DNA of 64,000 nt, from assembly GCA_023388635.1 (NCBI GenBank), contig JAEWFW010000049.1, forward strand, positions 1 to 64,000. The letters run 5' to 3'. Shown here piece by piece: positions 18,538 to 26,038 of this stretch. The notes beneath the pieces were generated by a model. That model saw nothing but the letters and a program-made list of their open reading frames with translations, was not told the DNA's origin and did no database searches. A program made the position numbers and the translations under genes. This DNA comes from Bacillota bacterium (lineage in GTDB: Bacteria; Bacillota; Bacilli; Desulfuribacillales; Desulfuribacillaceae). Every line of letters starts with the position of its first letter. Within the stretch, counting starts at the first letter, position 1.

Positions 18538-19911
18538 GTGCGTATAGACAAACAGACAGATTTTGACCAAGAGAATCTGGGGTTTTGCGAGATAGATCAG
18601 GGTTTCGGCATTCGCGAAGCGATTGCCGAGGCAAAGCGCTGTTTGCAGTGTAAGAATCCCACTTGTCAGGTGGGTTGCCCGATTAGTAATGACATACCTC
18701 GGTTTGTGCACGCTCTTGCCCAAGGCAATATTGGAGAGGCAGAAAAGATTATTGCCGTGCGCAGCAGCCTCCCGGCGGTATGCGGTAGAGTATGCCCCCA
18801 TGAAAAACAATGCGAAGGGTCATGCATTTTAAACAGAAAAAATATACCGATTCACATCGGCAAGCTGGAAAGATTTATTGCCGATTTCAGTGCGGAGATG
18901 GGAATTCAGAGTCCCGAGAAAATATCGTTTGATAAAGGGAAAATTGCGGTTATCGGCTCCGGTCCCGCCGGTTTGACGGTGGCAGGAGATCTGGGGAAAA
19001 TGGGTTTTCAGGTGACCGTCTTCGAATCGCAAGCAGAGGCGGGCGGCGTGCTCATGTATGGCATACCGGAATTCAGGCTAAGCCGGGAGGTCGTACGCCG
19101 GGAAATTGAAAAAATTCAGCAATTTGGTGTGCAGTTTCACACGGGAATCGTTGTTGGGAAGGATATTACGATTGAGGAGATGTTAGGCAGCGGGTTTGAT
19201 GCTGTATTTATCGGTACAGGAACTGCATTGCCGAAAACGCTCAACATCCCGGGGAAGGATTTGCCGGGTGTCATTCAAGCGATGTATTTATTACGCATGG
19301 TTATTCTATATAATAATAGCGATGTCGACAGGGTGGAAGTTCCGATTGAGCATGGCGATAGAGTGGTAGTCATTGGTGCGGGCAACGTAGCGATTGACGC
19401 GGCGAGAACGGCGTTGCGTTTAGGGGCATCGGCAGTTACGATTGTATATCGCAGGACATTGGAATCGATGCCAGCATTGCGTACTGAATACGACCAAGCG
19501 GTAAACGAAGGTGTGGAATTTCTTTGGTTGGCGAGTCCGACGGGAATGTTTGGCGAATGCGCATTGGAGGAATTGGAATACGAAGTGCAAGCACTGGGGG
19601 ACCAGGGTGAGATCATTCCGACAGGAGTTCGCAAGCGCATCGCAGTTGACAAAATTGTTCTAGCGATCGGGCAGCGGCCGGCGGCGAAAATCATCAATAC
19701 GACCCAGGGATTAGATGTCAATGCGGAAGGATATTTAATTACGCGGGAGCGCCCGTATGGGATGACTACGCGCAAAGGCGTGTTTGCAGGCGGGGATATT
19801 GTCCATGAACCGGCGACGGTTGTTTTGGCGATGAAAGAAGCGAAACGCGTAGCGGCAGGTATTGTGCAGTACGTAGAGGCGAAGAAACTGATGGAAGAAT
19901 TAGAAGAATAA
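18538..19911 (+). CDS. GltD-like NADPH-dependent FAD/Fe-S oxidoreductase
   Basis: Flavoprotein of the glutamate synthase small-subunit family, 457 residues. The N-terminal cysteine clusters (CLQCKNPTCQVGCPI and CGRVCPHEKQCEGSC) bind Fe-S centres. An FAD-binding GSGPAGL follows near residue 140, and a second nucleotide site GAGNVAIDAARTALRLG near 285. The start is GTG at 18538 after GGGAGGAAGG. No large glutamate synthase subunit gene is adjacent, so it may act alone or as an Nfn/sulfide-dehydrogenase-like electron-transfer subunit; the reaction is not settled by sequence. Confidence 0.85.
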   Translation: MRIDKQTDFDQENLGFCEIDQGFGIREAIAEAKRCLQCKNPTCQVGCPISNDIPRFVHALAQGNIGEAEKIIAVRSSLPAVCGRVCPHEKQCEGSCILNRKNIPIHIGKLERFIADFSAEMGIQSPEKISFDKGKIAVIGSGPAGLTVAGDLGKMGFQVTVFESQAEAGGVLMYGIPEFRLSREVVRREIEKIQQFGVQFHTGIVVGKDITIEEMLGSGFDAVFIGTGTALPKTLNIPGKDLPGVIQAMYLLRMVILYNNSDVDRVEVPIEHGDRVVVIGAGNVAIDAARTALRLGASAVTIVYRRTLESMPALRTEYDQAVNEGVEFLWLASPTGMFGECALEELEYEVQALGDQGEIIPTGVRKRIAVDKIVLAIGQRPAAKIINTTQGLDVNAEGYLITRERPYGMTTRKGVFAGGDIVHEPATVVLAMKEAKRVAAGIVQYVEAKKLMEELEE

Positions 19912-19928
19912 GAAAAGCAGGCGAAGAT

Positions 19929-19954
19929 CGTCTCTACTTAGTGTTAGTAGAGGC
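19929..19954. terminator. Hairpin between the convergent GltD-like gene and metA
   Basis: CGTCTCTACT (19929-19938) pairs with AGTAGAGGCG (19945-19954) with one G-U pair. It lacks a T-run, so termination may be weak or factor-dependent. Confidence 0.55.
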
Positions 19955-19975
19955 GCCTCCGCCCTGAATCAAGTC

Positions 19976-20893
19976 TTACTTTATTGTATTAATATCATAT
20001 GGTGTTGCTTGGTATACGTAGTAATTCAACCAGTTGGAAAACAGTAAGTGGGCGTGGGAACGCCAGCGTACGACAGGAGTTTTAGTGGGATCGTCACTCG
20101 GATAATAATTTTTCGGGATGGCGATTTCTTTGCCTTCATTACAATCACGAGTGTATTCATAATCAAGTGTCAGGGGATCATATTCAGAATGCCCTGTGAC
20201 GAAGATCTGCCGACCGTTTTTAGCAGAGACAATATAGACACCGGCTTCCGTTGATTCTGATAAAATTTCTAAATCGGGATTTTTCTCTATGTCTTCCCTG
20301 CGCGTGTAAGTATGACGCGAATGCGGAACATAAAAGACGTCGTCAAAGCCGCGCAAAAGTCTAGTTGTTGGTTTGGTGACGGTATGCTCAAACACACCAA
20401 ATTGTTTTTCCGGTAAAGGGTACTTCGTCACACCGTGGTGATAATATAACCCGGCTTGCGCACCCCAGCAGATATGGAATGTCGATGTGACATTCGTCAA
20501 CGACCACGCCATAATTTGCTTAAGCTCTTTCCAATATGCGACTTCCTCGAAAGACAGATGCTCGATAGGGGCACCGGTAATAATCATACCATCAAATTTC
20601 TCATGTTTTACATCGTCAAAATGCTTATAGAAAGTAATTAAATGCTCCAATGGTGTGTTTTTTGATAAATATGTCTTTGGATGTAAAAATACGACGTCGA
20701 CCTGCAAAGGCGTGTTACCCAATAGTCTCAGTAAGTGGATTTCCGTAGCGATTTTCGTCGGCATCAAATTCAAAATTAATATGCGAAGCGGTCGGATGTC
20801 CTGGTGGTATGCTCGCTTTTCACCCATGACGAATATATTTTCATTCTGTAGTATTTCCGTTGCCGGCAGGTGGTCAGGTATCTTTACTGGCAT
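19976..20893 (-). CDS. metAA: Homoserine O-acetyltransferase, MetA family
   Basis: First committed enzyme of methionine synthesis from homoserine, 305 residues. The start MPVKIPDHLPA is the standard MetA N-terminus; AGGAGG lies nine bases upstream, so the ORF extension to 20914 is dropped. The acyl-carrying Cys142 is in FHICWGAQAG and the His/Glu pair in TGHSEYDP. Residue 111 is Glu (TGAPIEHL). Published work on the Bacillus cereus enzyme links Glu111 to acetyl-CoA use and Gly111 to succinyl-CoA use, so acetyl transfer is predicted despite the usual 'succinyltransferase' label. Single gene, convergent with the GltD-like gene. Confidence 0.92.
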   Translation of the reverse strand: MPVKIPDHLPATEILQNENIFVMGEKRAYHQDIRPLRILILNLMPTKIATEIHLLRLLGNTPLQVDVVFLHPKTYLSKNTPLEHLITFYKHFDDVKHEKFDGMIITGAPIEHLSFEEVAYWKELKQIMAWSLTNVTSTFHICWGAQAGLYYHHGVTKYPLPEKQFGVFEHTVTKPTTRLLRGFDDVFYVPHSRHTYTRREDIEKNPDLEILSESTEAGVYIVSAKNGRQIFVTGHSEYDPLTLDYEYTRDCNEGKEIAIPKNYYPSDDPTKTPVVRWRSHAHLLFSNWLNYYVYQATPYDINTIK

Positions 20894-21043
20894 TGGCAAT
20901 CCCTCCTTGAGCAATTCGAATATTTGAACGCAAAAACTCCAATATATTTAAGATATAAAAGTCATCATACCATCATTTTTTTGAAAAAGAAATAAATTAT
21001 CCGCAGTCAGCCACCTATATGTAGAAAGTTGATGAAGAATTAT

Positions 21044-21072
21044 TTGTTGAAAGAATAGTAGGATGCTATAAT
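21044..21072 (+). promoter_or_regulatory. Promoter of the CBS-GGDEF/EAL pair
   Basis: TTGTTG (21044-21049), a 17-base spacer and TATAAT (21067-21072). The TG at 21064-21065 forms an extended -10. The CBS gene starts 56 bases later. Confidence 0.7.
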
Positions 21073-21127
21073 ATGGATATTCAAACTGTTCTATAAAAAA
21101 TGATCTTGGGAAGGTGGAATATTTAAT

Positions 21128-21583
21128 ATGGAGATGCTTGCGAAAGATATTATGACGAGAGATGTAAAAGTTGCCTATCCACATGATTCGATTGAACAAG
21201 TGGCGCAAGTTCTAATGGAGCATGAAATTAGCGGATTGCCTGTAGTGAATGAGCGGCAAGAGCTGGTCGGAATTATTACGGAAGGCGATCTGGTTTTTCA
21301 AAATAAAAAAATAACACCCCCGGCGTTTATAGAAATTTTAGGGGCACTGATTACCTTAGGTAGTCAAGAACAGTATTTTAAAGAACTCAAAAGAACAATG
21401 GCTACTCGAGTGGAAGAGTTAATGATCAAGGATGTCATAGCGGCGAAACCGGAAGATACGGTGAAAGAGGTAGCGACAATGATGGTCGATAAACGGGTCA
21501 ATCGCTTACCGGTTCTGGAAGGCAAGACGGTCGTTGGTATTATAACGCGACAAGATTTAATACGCGCTGTACATAAAAAATAG
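21128..21583 (+). CDS. CBS-domain pair protein
   Basis: Small cytoplasmic protein, 151 residues, made of two CBS motifs. The first starts AKDIMTRDVKVAYPHDSIEQ and contains VVNERQELVGIITEGDL; the second begins VEELMIKDVIAAKPEDTVKE and ends VVGIITRQDLIRAV. CBS pairs bind adenine nucleotides and often sense energy state. A 37-base gap separates it from the GGDEF/EAL gene, so it is likely co-transcribed and may modulate that output; the latter is inference. SD-like GGGAAGGTGG precedes the ATG. Confidence 0.88.
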   Translation: MEMLAKDIMTRDVKVAYPHDSIEQVAQVLMEHEISGLPVVNERQELVGIITEGDLVFQNKKITPPAFIEILGALITLGSQEQYFKELKRTMATRVEELMIKDVIAAKPEDTVKEVATMMVDKRVNRLPVLEGKTVVGIITRQDLIRAVHKK

Positions 21584-21620
21584 CTTGTGACAACTGGTCT
21601 GCGGAGTTGGGGGAACTCAG

Positions 21621-24170
21621 ATGAAAAGTTTCAAGAATTTTTTGCCCTTGGGAGCGGTTGTGGGTACGTTAGTTATGTCGCTCATTATTTATACAGGCAT
21701 TTCCATTGGTTACGAATGGTATATAACGAAGCAGAGTGTGGAGAGAGCAGAAAAAATGGCTGTTATGACACTCAGCTCCCTATATGAGCTGATGAGAGAG
21801 GGTTGGAGCGGGGAGCAACTTGATAGCTTTCTTAAAACAAATCGTGCTGCATATGAGCAACTGAATTTGCAAGTTTTGTATTATGGTGATGAGGCACTTC
21901 GAACGGAGGATTTACCAGATTCGGCATCCGAAGCTTTTCAGACGGGGAAACCGCTGCATCATCAGCATGAGAAGCAAGTGACATTTACATATCCGCAAAT
22001 ACTGGAAGCCGATTGCCTATCATGCCATACAGATTTGGCAGAAGGTGATGTGCTTGGGGTGATTGAAGTTCGGGAAGATCTATATCCGACGATTCGCGAT
22101 GCGCGAAGGGATACACTGCTCTTTCTGCTGGCGATATTTCCGTTTCCGATTATCGGGTCTTTTATCATTTCGCGATACTTGGCAGCCCGCGTTCAGCGCT
22201 CCATTGAAGAGTTGCATGCGAGAATTGAACGGATTAATAGGACGGAAGATCTGCAATTGATAGAGATGAATCATATTGATCTGACGTTTACAGAGCTGAA
22301 TACGATTTACGATGAACTGAAAGAAGTAGCCAGAAAATTGAGCATCATAGCGGTCGACAAAGATATTTTGGAATTCGAAGTCAAGTTGCTTGAGAAATTT
22401 GTGATTACCTCAGAAGTCGTTAAGGACTGGGAGGAACACGTAAAAACATTGCTGGTGGAAATCAACAAAATTATTGAAGTTCACCTGATTTTTTCGCTAT
22501 TTAAGATAGAAGATGAAGATTACGCACTGGAAGTGTTTTGGCTGTATACGCCGGCAGAAGAGACGAGAAAGACATTTGAGCGGATTATCGGTGAGACGCT
22601 GGAACAGACAATTTTGCAGATAAAAGACGGTGTGACGGGACTTAAAATTAATCATACGGTAGCGTTTCCCAAACAAGTAGCACAAGAATTAGATGAAGAC
22701 GAGATTAATCTTCAGACGAAATCACTCTTTTTGGAAACACCGCGGATCGGAGGGATTGTCGGTATTGGTGTCAATTCCAGTTTGGCGAAAAATCCGACAC
22801 GCGCATTGGTCATAGAGAGTATCCTGACGACATTGCTCAATGTCATCGGGTCTGTGAAAGCTGTATATGAGTACACAAGGGAATTGGAGTATTTCGCGAC
22901 GAGAGATCCACTGACCGACTTGTACACCCAGCGGGTATTTTGGGAAATGCTCGATGACGAGGTGGTTCGGGCAGGAAAGCATGGCTATCAATTTGCCGTG
23001 CTGTTTATCGATCTTGATGACTTTAAACTAATCAATGATGTATATGGTCATTTAGTAGGCGATAAAGTACTGCAAAATGTCGCGCAAATGATTCGTGAAA
23101 TCTTGCGACCGGGAGATATTCTTACCCGGTATGGCGGCGATGAATACGCTATCATTCTGCCGTATGCTGATCAAGATCAGGCACTTTCTATAGCTAATGG
23201 GATTTTAGAACGCATGCAGGCTGTCATTTTACAAGTCTCGGGCGGGAAATCTGTCAGGGTGGCGGCTTCCATCGGCATTGCCGTTTATCCTGACCATGCG
23301 GATGACGCTAAAAATATGTTCTTGATTGCAGACAATATGATGTATAAGGCAAAAGACGGTGGAAAGGGCAAAGTCGGGTTTCCAAGTGCTGAGGATATTG
23401 TTGAGATATTTAGAGTTATCCAAGACAAAAATATGCTATTGATGAAAGCCCTTGAGGAGAATAAGGTTGTACCGTTTTTCCAACCGATTATTGATGTGAA
23501 GACGGATCGTACATATGCATGCGAAATTTTGATGAGAATTGATCTTCCGGAAGGAATGATGGTGGCAGGTGATTTTGTCGAAATAGCGGAAGGCATGGGG
23601 ATTATCAGCAAATTGGATTATATGCTGATGGACAAAGCACTAGAAAAGGTGGCAAAAGAGCAATACGAGGGACATTTGTTCTTTAATCTCTCCCCAAAAG
23701 CGCTGATTGTCAGTGAATTCGTTCCGCGCATTCGCAAATTGGTTAAGAAGCACGGTATCCCGTCTGAGCGAATCGTATTTGAAATCACAGAACGAGATAC
23801 GGTAAAGAATTTGACAGTGCTGGAGAAATTTGTGCGCGAGCTTAAGCGCGAAGGATTCCAATTTGCGATTGATGATTTTGGTTCCGGATTTTCCTCTTTT
23901 CAATATTTAAAACGGTTGCCAATCGATATTATAAAAATTGAGGGCGATTTTATTCGCAGCCTCGCAGGTGAGGGAAAAACAGATAAAGCGATCGTTCTGA
24001 GCATCGTCACGTTGGCGCGCGAATTGCAGATTAAGATGGTTGCCGAATTTGTGGAAAATGAAGCGATCCATCAAAAGATTGCTGCGTTAGGAATTGATTA
24101 CGCGCAAGGATATTATATGGGAATGCCGACGCCTAACTTAGGAGAGCGGCATACGAACCAGTGTGATTAG
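21621..24170 (+). CDS. Heme-motif sensor with GGDEF and EAL domains
   Basis: Predicted cyclic-di-GMP signalling protein, 849 residues. TM1 spans residues about 8-30. The extracytoplasmic sensor carries CLSCH (Cys132, Cys135, His136), a c-type heme motif in a Tll0287/DUF3365-like setting. TM2 lies near 168-188. A linker domain without clear identity precedes GGDEF. The synthase motif reads RYGGDEY with an upstream RPGD inhibitory site. The EAL part retains EILMR, NLS, DDFGSG, KIEGDF, EFVENE and AQGYY, so most metal ligands are present. Either activity may dominate. GGGGGA is six bases before the ATG. Confidence 0.88.
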   Translation: MKSFKNFLPLGAVVGTLVMSLIIYTGISIGYEWYITKQSVERAEKMAVMTLSSLYELMREGWSGEQLDSFLKTNRAAYEQLNLQVLYYGDEALRTEDLPDSASEAFQTGKPLHHQHEKQVTFTYPQILEADCLSCHTDLAEGDVLGVIEVREDLYPTIRDARRDTLLFLLAIFPFPIIGSFIISRYLAARVQRSIEELHARIERINRTEDLQLIEMNHIDLTFTELNTIYDELKEVARKLSIIAVDKDILEFEVKLLEKFVITSEVVKDWEEHVKTLLVEINKIIEVHLIFSLFKIEDEDYALEVFWLYTPAEETRKTFERIIGETLEQTILQIKDGVTGLKINHTVAFPKQVAQELDEDEINLQTKSLFLETPRIGGIVGIGVNSSLAKNPTRALVIESILTTLLNVIGSVKAVYEYTRELEYFATRDPLTDLYTQRVFWEMLDDEVVRAGKHGYQFAVLFIDLDDFKLINDVYGHLVGDKVLQNVAQMIREILRPGDILTRYGGDEYAIILPYADQDQALSIANGILERMQAVILQVSGGKSVRVAASIGIAVYPDHADDAKNMFLIADNMMYKAKDGGKGKVGFPSAEDIVEIFRVIQDKNMLLMKALEENKVVPFFQPIIDVKTDRTYACEILMRIDLPEGMMVAGDFVEIAEGMGIISKLDYMLMDKALEKVAKEQYEGHLFFNLSPKALIVSEFVPRIRKLVKKHGIPSERIVFEITERDTVKNLTVLEKFVRELKREGFQFAIDDFGSGFSSFQYLKRLPIDIIKIEGDFIRSLAGEGKTDKAIVLSIVTLARELQIKMVAEFVENEAIHQKIAALGIDYAQGYYMGMPTPNLGERHTNQCD

Positions 24171-24215
24171 CATTGATTTTCCTAGAAATTTTGACAAATA
24201 TATATGGGAATCCCC

Positions 24216-24244
24216 TTGCCTTTTTACGAAGTTCGTGCTATAAT
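24216..24244 (+). promoter_or_regulatory. Strong promoter of the candidate non-coding RNA
   Basis: TTGCCT (24216-24221), a 17-base spacer and TATAAT (24239-24244), with TG at 24236-24237 as an extended -10. The helix of the RNA begins three bases after the -10, close to the expected transcription start. Confidence 0.75.
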
Positions 24245-24246
24245 AA

Positions 24247-24607
24247 GCTTAACATCTTGGGAGACTCAACCATTCTAGTTCAGTTCCAGTTATGTTTATT
24301 TTTAAGCTACTTGAAAAGGGTATAGTGGGTTTAAAGATCGCTAAAAACTGGAGGCGTATTCCCCATCTGTGCAGATGGGTTTAGAAGAATGAGAGTTGTT
24401 GAGTGTTTATGTGTAGGTTGTATTTGTAAGGTATACGGAACTAACTTCGCATCAGGAATGTAAGGAAAGTAGTGAAGTAGTATTCTGTTTGGCGGAAAGT
24501 GAAATTCGTAATCTGCAATAAAACCTGATGTGTAAATGGTTGGGTCTCCCAAGATGTTAAGCGCAGGTGCCGGCAGCAGTTTTCAATGCCGGTGCTTGTT
24601 TTTGTTT
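24247..24607 (+). ncRNA. Candidate structured RNA closed by a 28-bp helix
   Basis: Positions 24247-24274 pair with 24535-24562 over 28 base pairs with one G-U. The helix encloses about 260 bases. Inside, a hairpin CCCATCT-GTGC-AGATGGG lies at 24363-24380, CCAGTT (24286-24291) can pair with AACTGG (24346-24351), and CATCAGG (24450-24456) with CCTGATG (24524-24530). A terminator follows directly at 24565-24607. The unit has its own promoter, and the downstream helicase gene has a separate one. No credible ORF lies within. Conserved signatures of RNase P RNA, tmRNA and SRP RNA were not found. A MITE with 28-bp terminal inverted repeats is the main alternative. Confidence 0.6.
24565..24607 (+). 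terminator. Terminator of the candidate RNA
   Basis: AGGTGCCGGC (24565-24574) pairs with GCCGGTGCTT (24588-24597), including three G-U pairs, followed by a T-rich run to 24607. Confidence 0.75.
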
Positions 24608-24639
24608 TGTACATAATTTATTCCCGAAGAAGAATGGAT

Positions 24640-24668
24640 TTGTTTTTTTGGATTTGGAAAGGTATACT
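24640..24668 (+). promoter_or_regulatory. Promoter of the DEAD-box helicase gene
   Basis: TTGTTT (24640-24645), a 17-base spacer and TATACT (24663-24668). It lies after the terminator at 24607, making the helicase a unit separate from the RNA. Confidence 0.65.
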
Positions 24669-24711
24669 ATGATGTAGTTTACGCAATATGAAGAGGAAAG
24701 AAGGTGCCGGG

Positions 24712-25989
24712 GTGCCAAAGGATTTTCTGCAGTTGGGGATTCGTCGTGCAGCAGCGGATGCATTGCAAAAAAACGGAATTGTTGAACCAACGAAAATTCA
24801 GCAAGAGACAATACCGTTATTGTTAAAGGGAAAAGATGTTGTGGCTCAGGGACAGACGGGAACTGGGAAGACGTTGGCTTTTGTATTGCCGATGTTGCAG
24901 CGACTCGATACACAGAAATCATATATTCAAGGCTTGATTATCACACCGACGAGGGAATTGGCGATACAAATTACCGCAGAAATCAATAAATACGCAGATT
25001 TGTATGAAGCAAAAGTACTTGCTTGCTACGGTGGACAGGATGTCGAGCGCCAAATCCAACGGCTGCGGACCCGCCATATTGTCGTGGGAACACCCGGCAG
25101 ACTGCTGGAACACCTTGGACGCGGTACCATTCAGTTACAGAATGTCAATATGGTTGTCTTAGACGAAGCCGATCAAATGTTACATCTGGGATTCCTTCCC
25201 GATGTCGAGGAGATTATTAAAAAAATCGGTACGCGCCGGCAAATGATGCTGTTTTCGGCGACAATTCCTAAGCACATCCGCATATTGTCTAAGAAATATA
25301 TGAAAAAGCCGATGGACATTCGAGTACAAGTCAGCAAGAAGATTACCCTCGATGAAATCGAGCAAATTATCATCAATGTTGAAGAGGCGAAAAAAGTAAA
25401 AGTCTTGACGAATCTCATTGATACGTATCGACCGTATTTAGCGATGGTCTTCTGTAAATCCAAGGATAGAGCAAAGGATTTATACGATCAATTGGTAGAT
25501 CGCGGCTACGATTGTGACGTGCTGCACGGCGAATTGTCACAAATCAAGAGGCAGCAAGTCATGAGAAGTTTTCGTGAAGCGAAATTACAGATTTTAATTG
25601 CTACGGATATTGCGGCGCGCGGGATTGACGTAGAAGCTGTCACGCATATCTTTAATTACGATATTCCTCGAAATACCGAGTCCTATATCCACCGGATCGG
25701 ACGTACTGGACGGGCTGGCGAAGCAGGGATGGCAATTACGTTTGTGACGGGCGACGAATATCTGACACTTGAGAAGATTGAAAAGGGAATCGCAGCTAAG
25801 ATTGAACGACGCGAGCAAGATGGAGAAACGCTCATTAAAGCGGGGGTTAAAGCACGGTCAACGCCTGGTAGTCAGCGAGCAAAATCAAAACAAAAGGAAC
25901 CACAAAAGAATTCTCCGAGAAACCCGCGGTCAAAGAAGCAGCCTGTCAGACAAAAAAGCGGAAAAGGCAGAAGAAATACACGATCGTAA
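24712..25989 (+). CDS. DEAD-box ATP-dependent RNA helicase
   Basis: RNA helicase of the CshA/DeaD/RhlE type, 425 residues, likely acting in ribosome assembly or mRNA turnover. Motifs in order: Q-motif with PTKIQ, AQGQTGTGKT, PTREL, TPGR, LDEADQM, SAT, then ARGIDVE and HRIGRTGRAG. The tail after residue about 380 is rich in Lys, Arg and Ser, typical of RNA-binding extensions. The start is taken as GTG at 24712, preceded by GAAGGTG; the ATG at 24688 lacks an SD. It stands between a candidate RNA and an ABC-F gene. Confidence 0.92.
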   Translation: MPKDFLQLGIRRAAADALQKNGIVEPTKIQQETIPLLLKGKDVVAQGQTGTGKTLAFVLPMLQRLDTQKSYIQGLIITPTRELAIQITAEINKYADLYEAKVLACYGGQDVERQIQRLRTRHIVVGTPGRLLEHLGRGTIQLQNVNMVVLDEADQMLHLGFLPDVEEIIKKIGTRRQMMLFSATIPKHIRILSKKYMKKPMDIRVQVSKKITLDEIEQIIINVEEAKKVKVLTNLIDTYRPYLAMVFCKSKDRAKDLYDQLVDRGYDCDVLHGELSQIKRQQVMRSFREAKLQILIATDIAARGIDVEAVTHIFNYDIPRNTESYIHRIGRTGRAGEAGMAITFVTGDEYLTLEKIEKGIAAKIERREQDGETLIKAGVKARSTPGSQRAKSKQKEPQKNSPRNPRSKKQPVRQKSGKGRRNTRS

Positions 25990-26038
25990 TCAAAATAGTT
26001 TATTGGCAAAGCAAAAATAGGTGGAGGAATGGTAAGGA

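Noticed and set aside
19275..19775. 166-codon minus-strand ORF
   Set aside because: Antisense to the GltD-like flavoprotein; no supporting signal.
24331..24552. 73-codon minus-strand ORF inside the candidate RNA
   Set aside because: No SD, no recognisable domain, and it lies in the antisense of a strongly base-paired region.
24247..24607. RNase P RNA, tmRNA or SRP RNA as identity of the structured RNA
   Set aside because: An AGGAAAGT string occurs but in the wrong place for RNase P, and the other conserved blocks of all three RNAs are absent.
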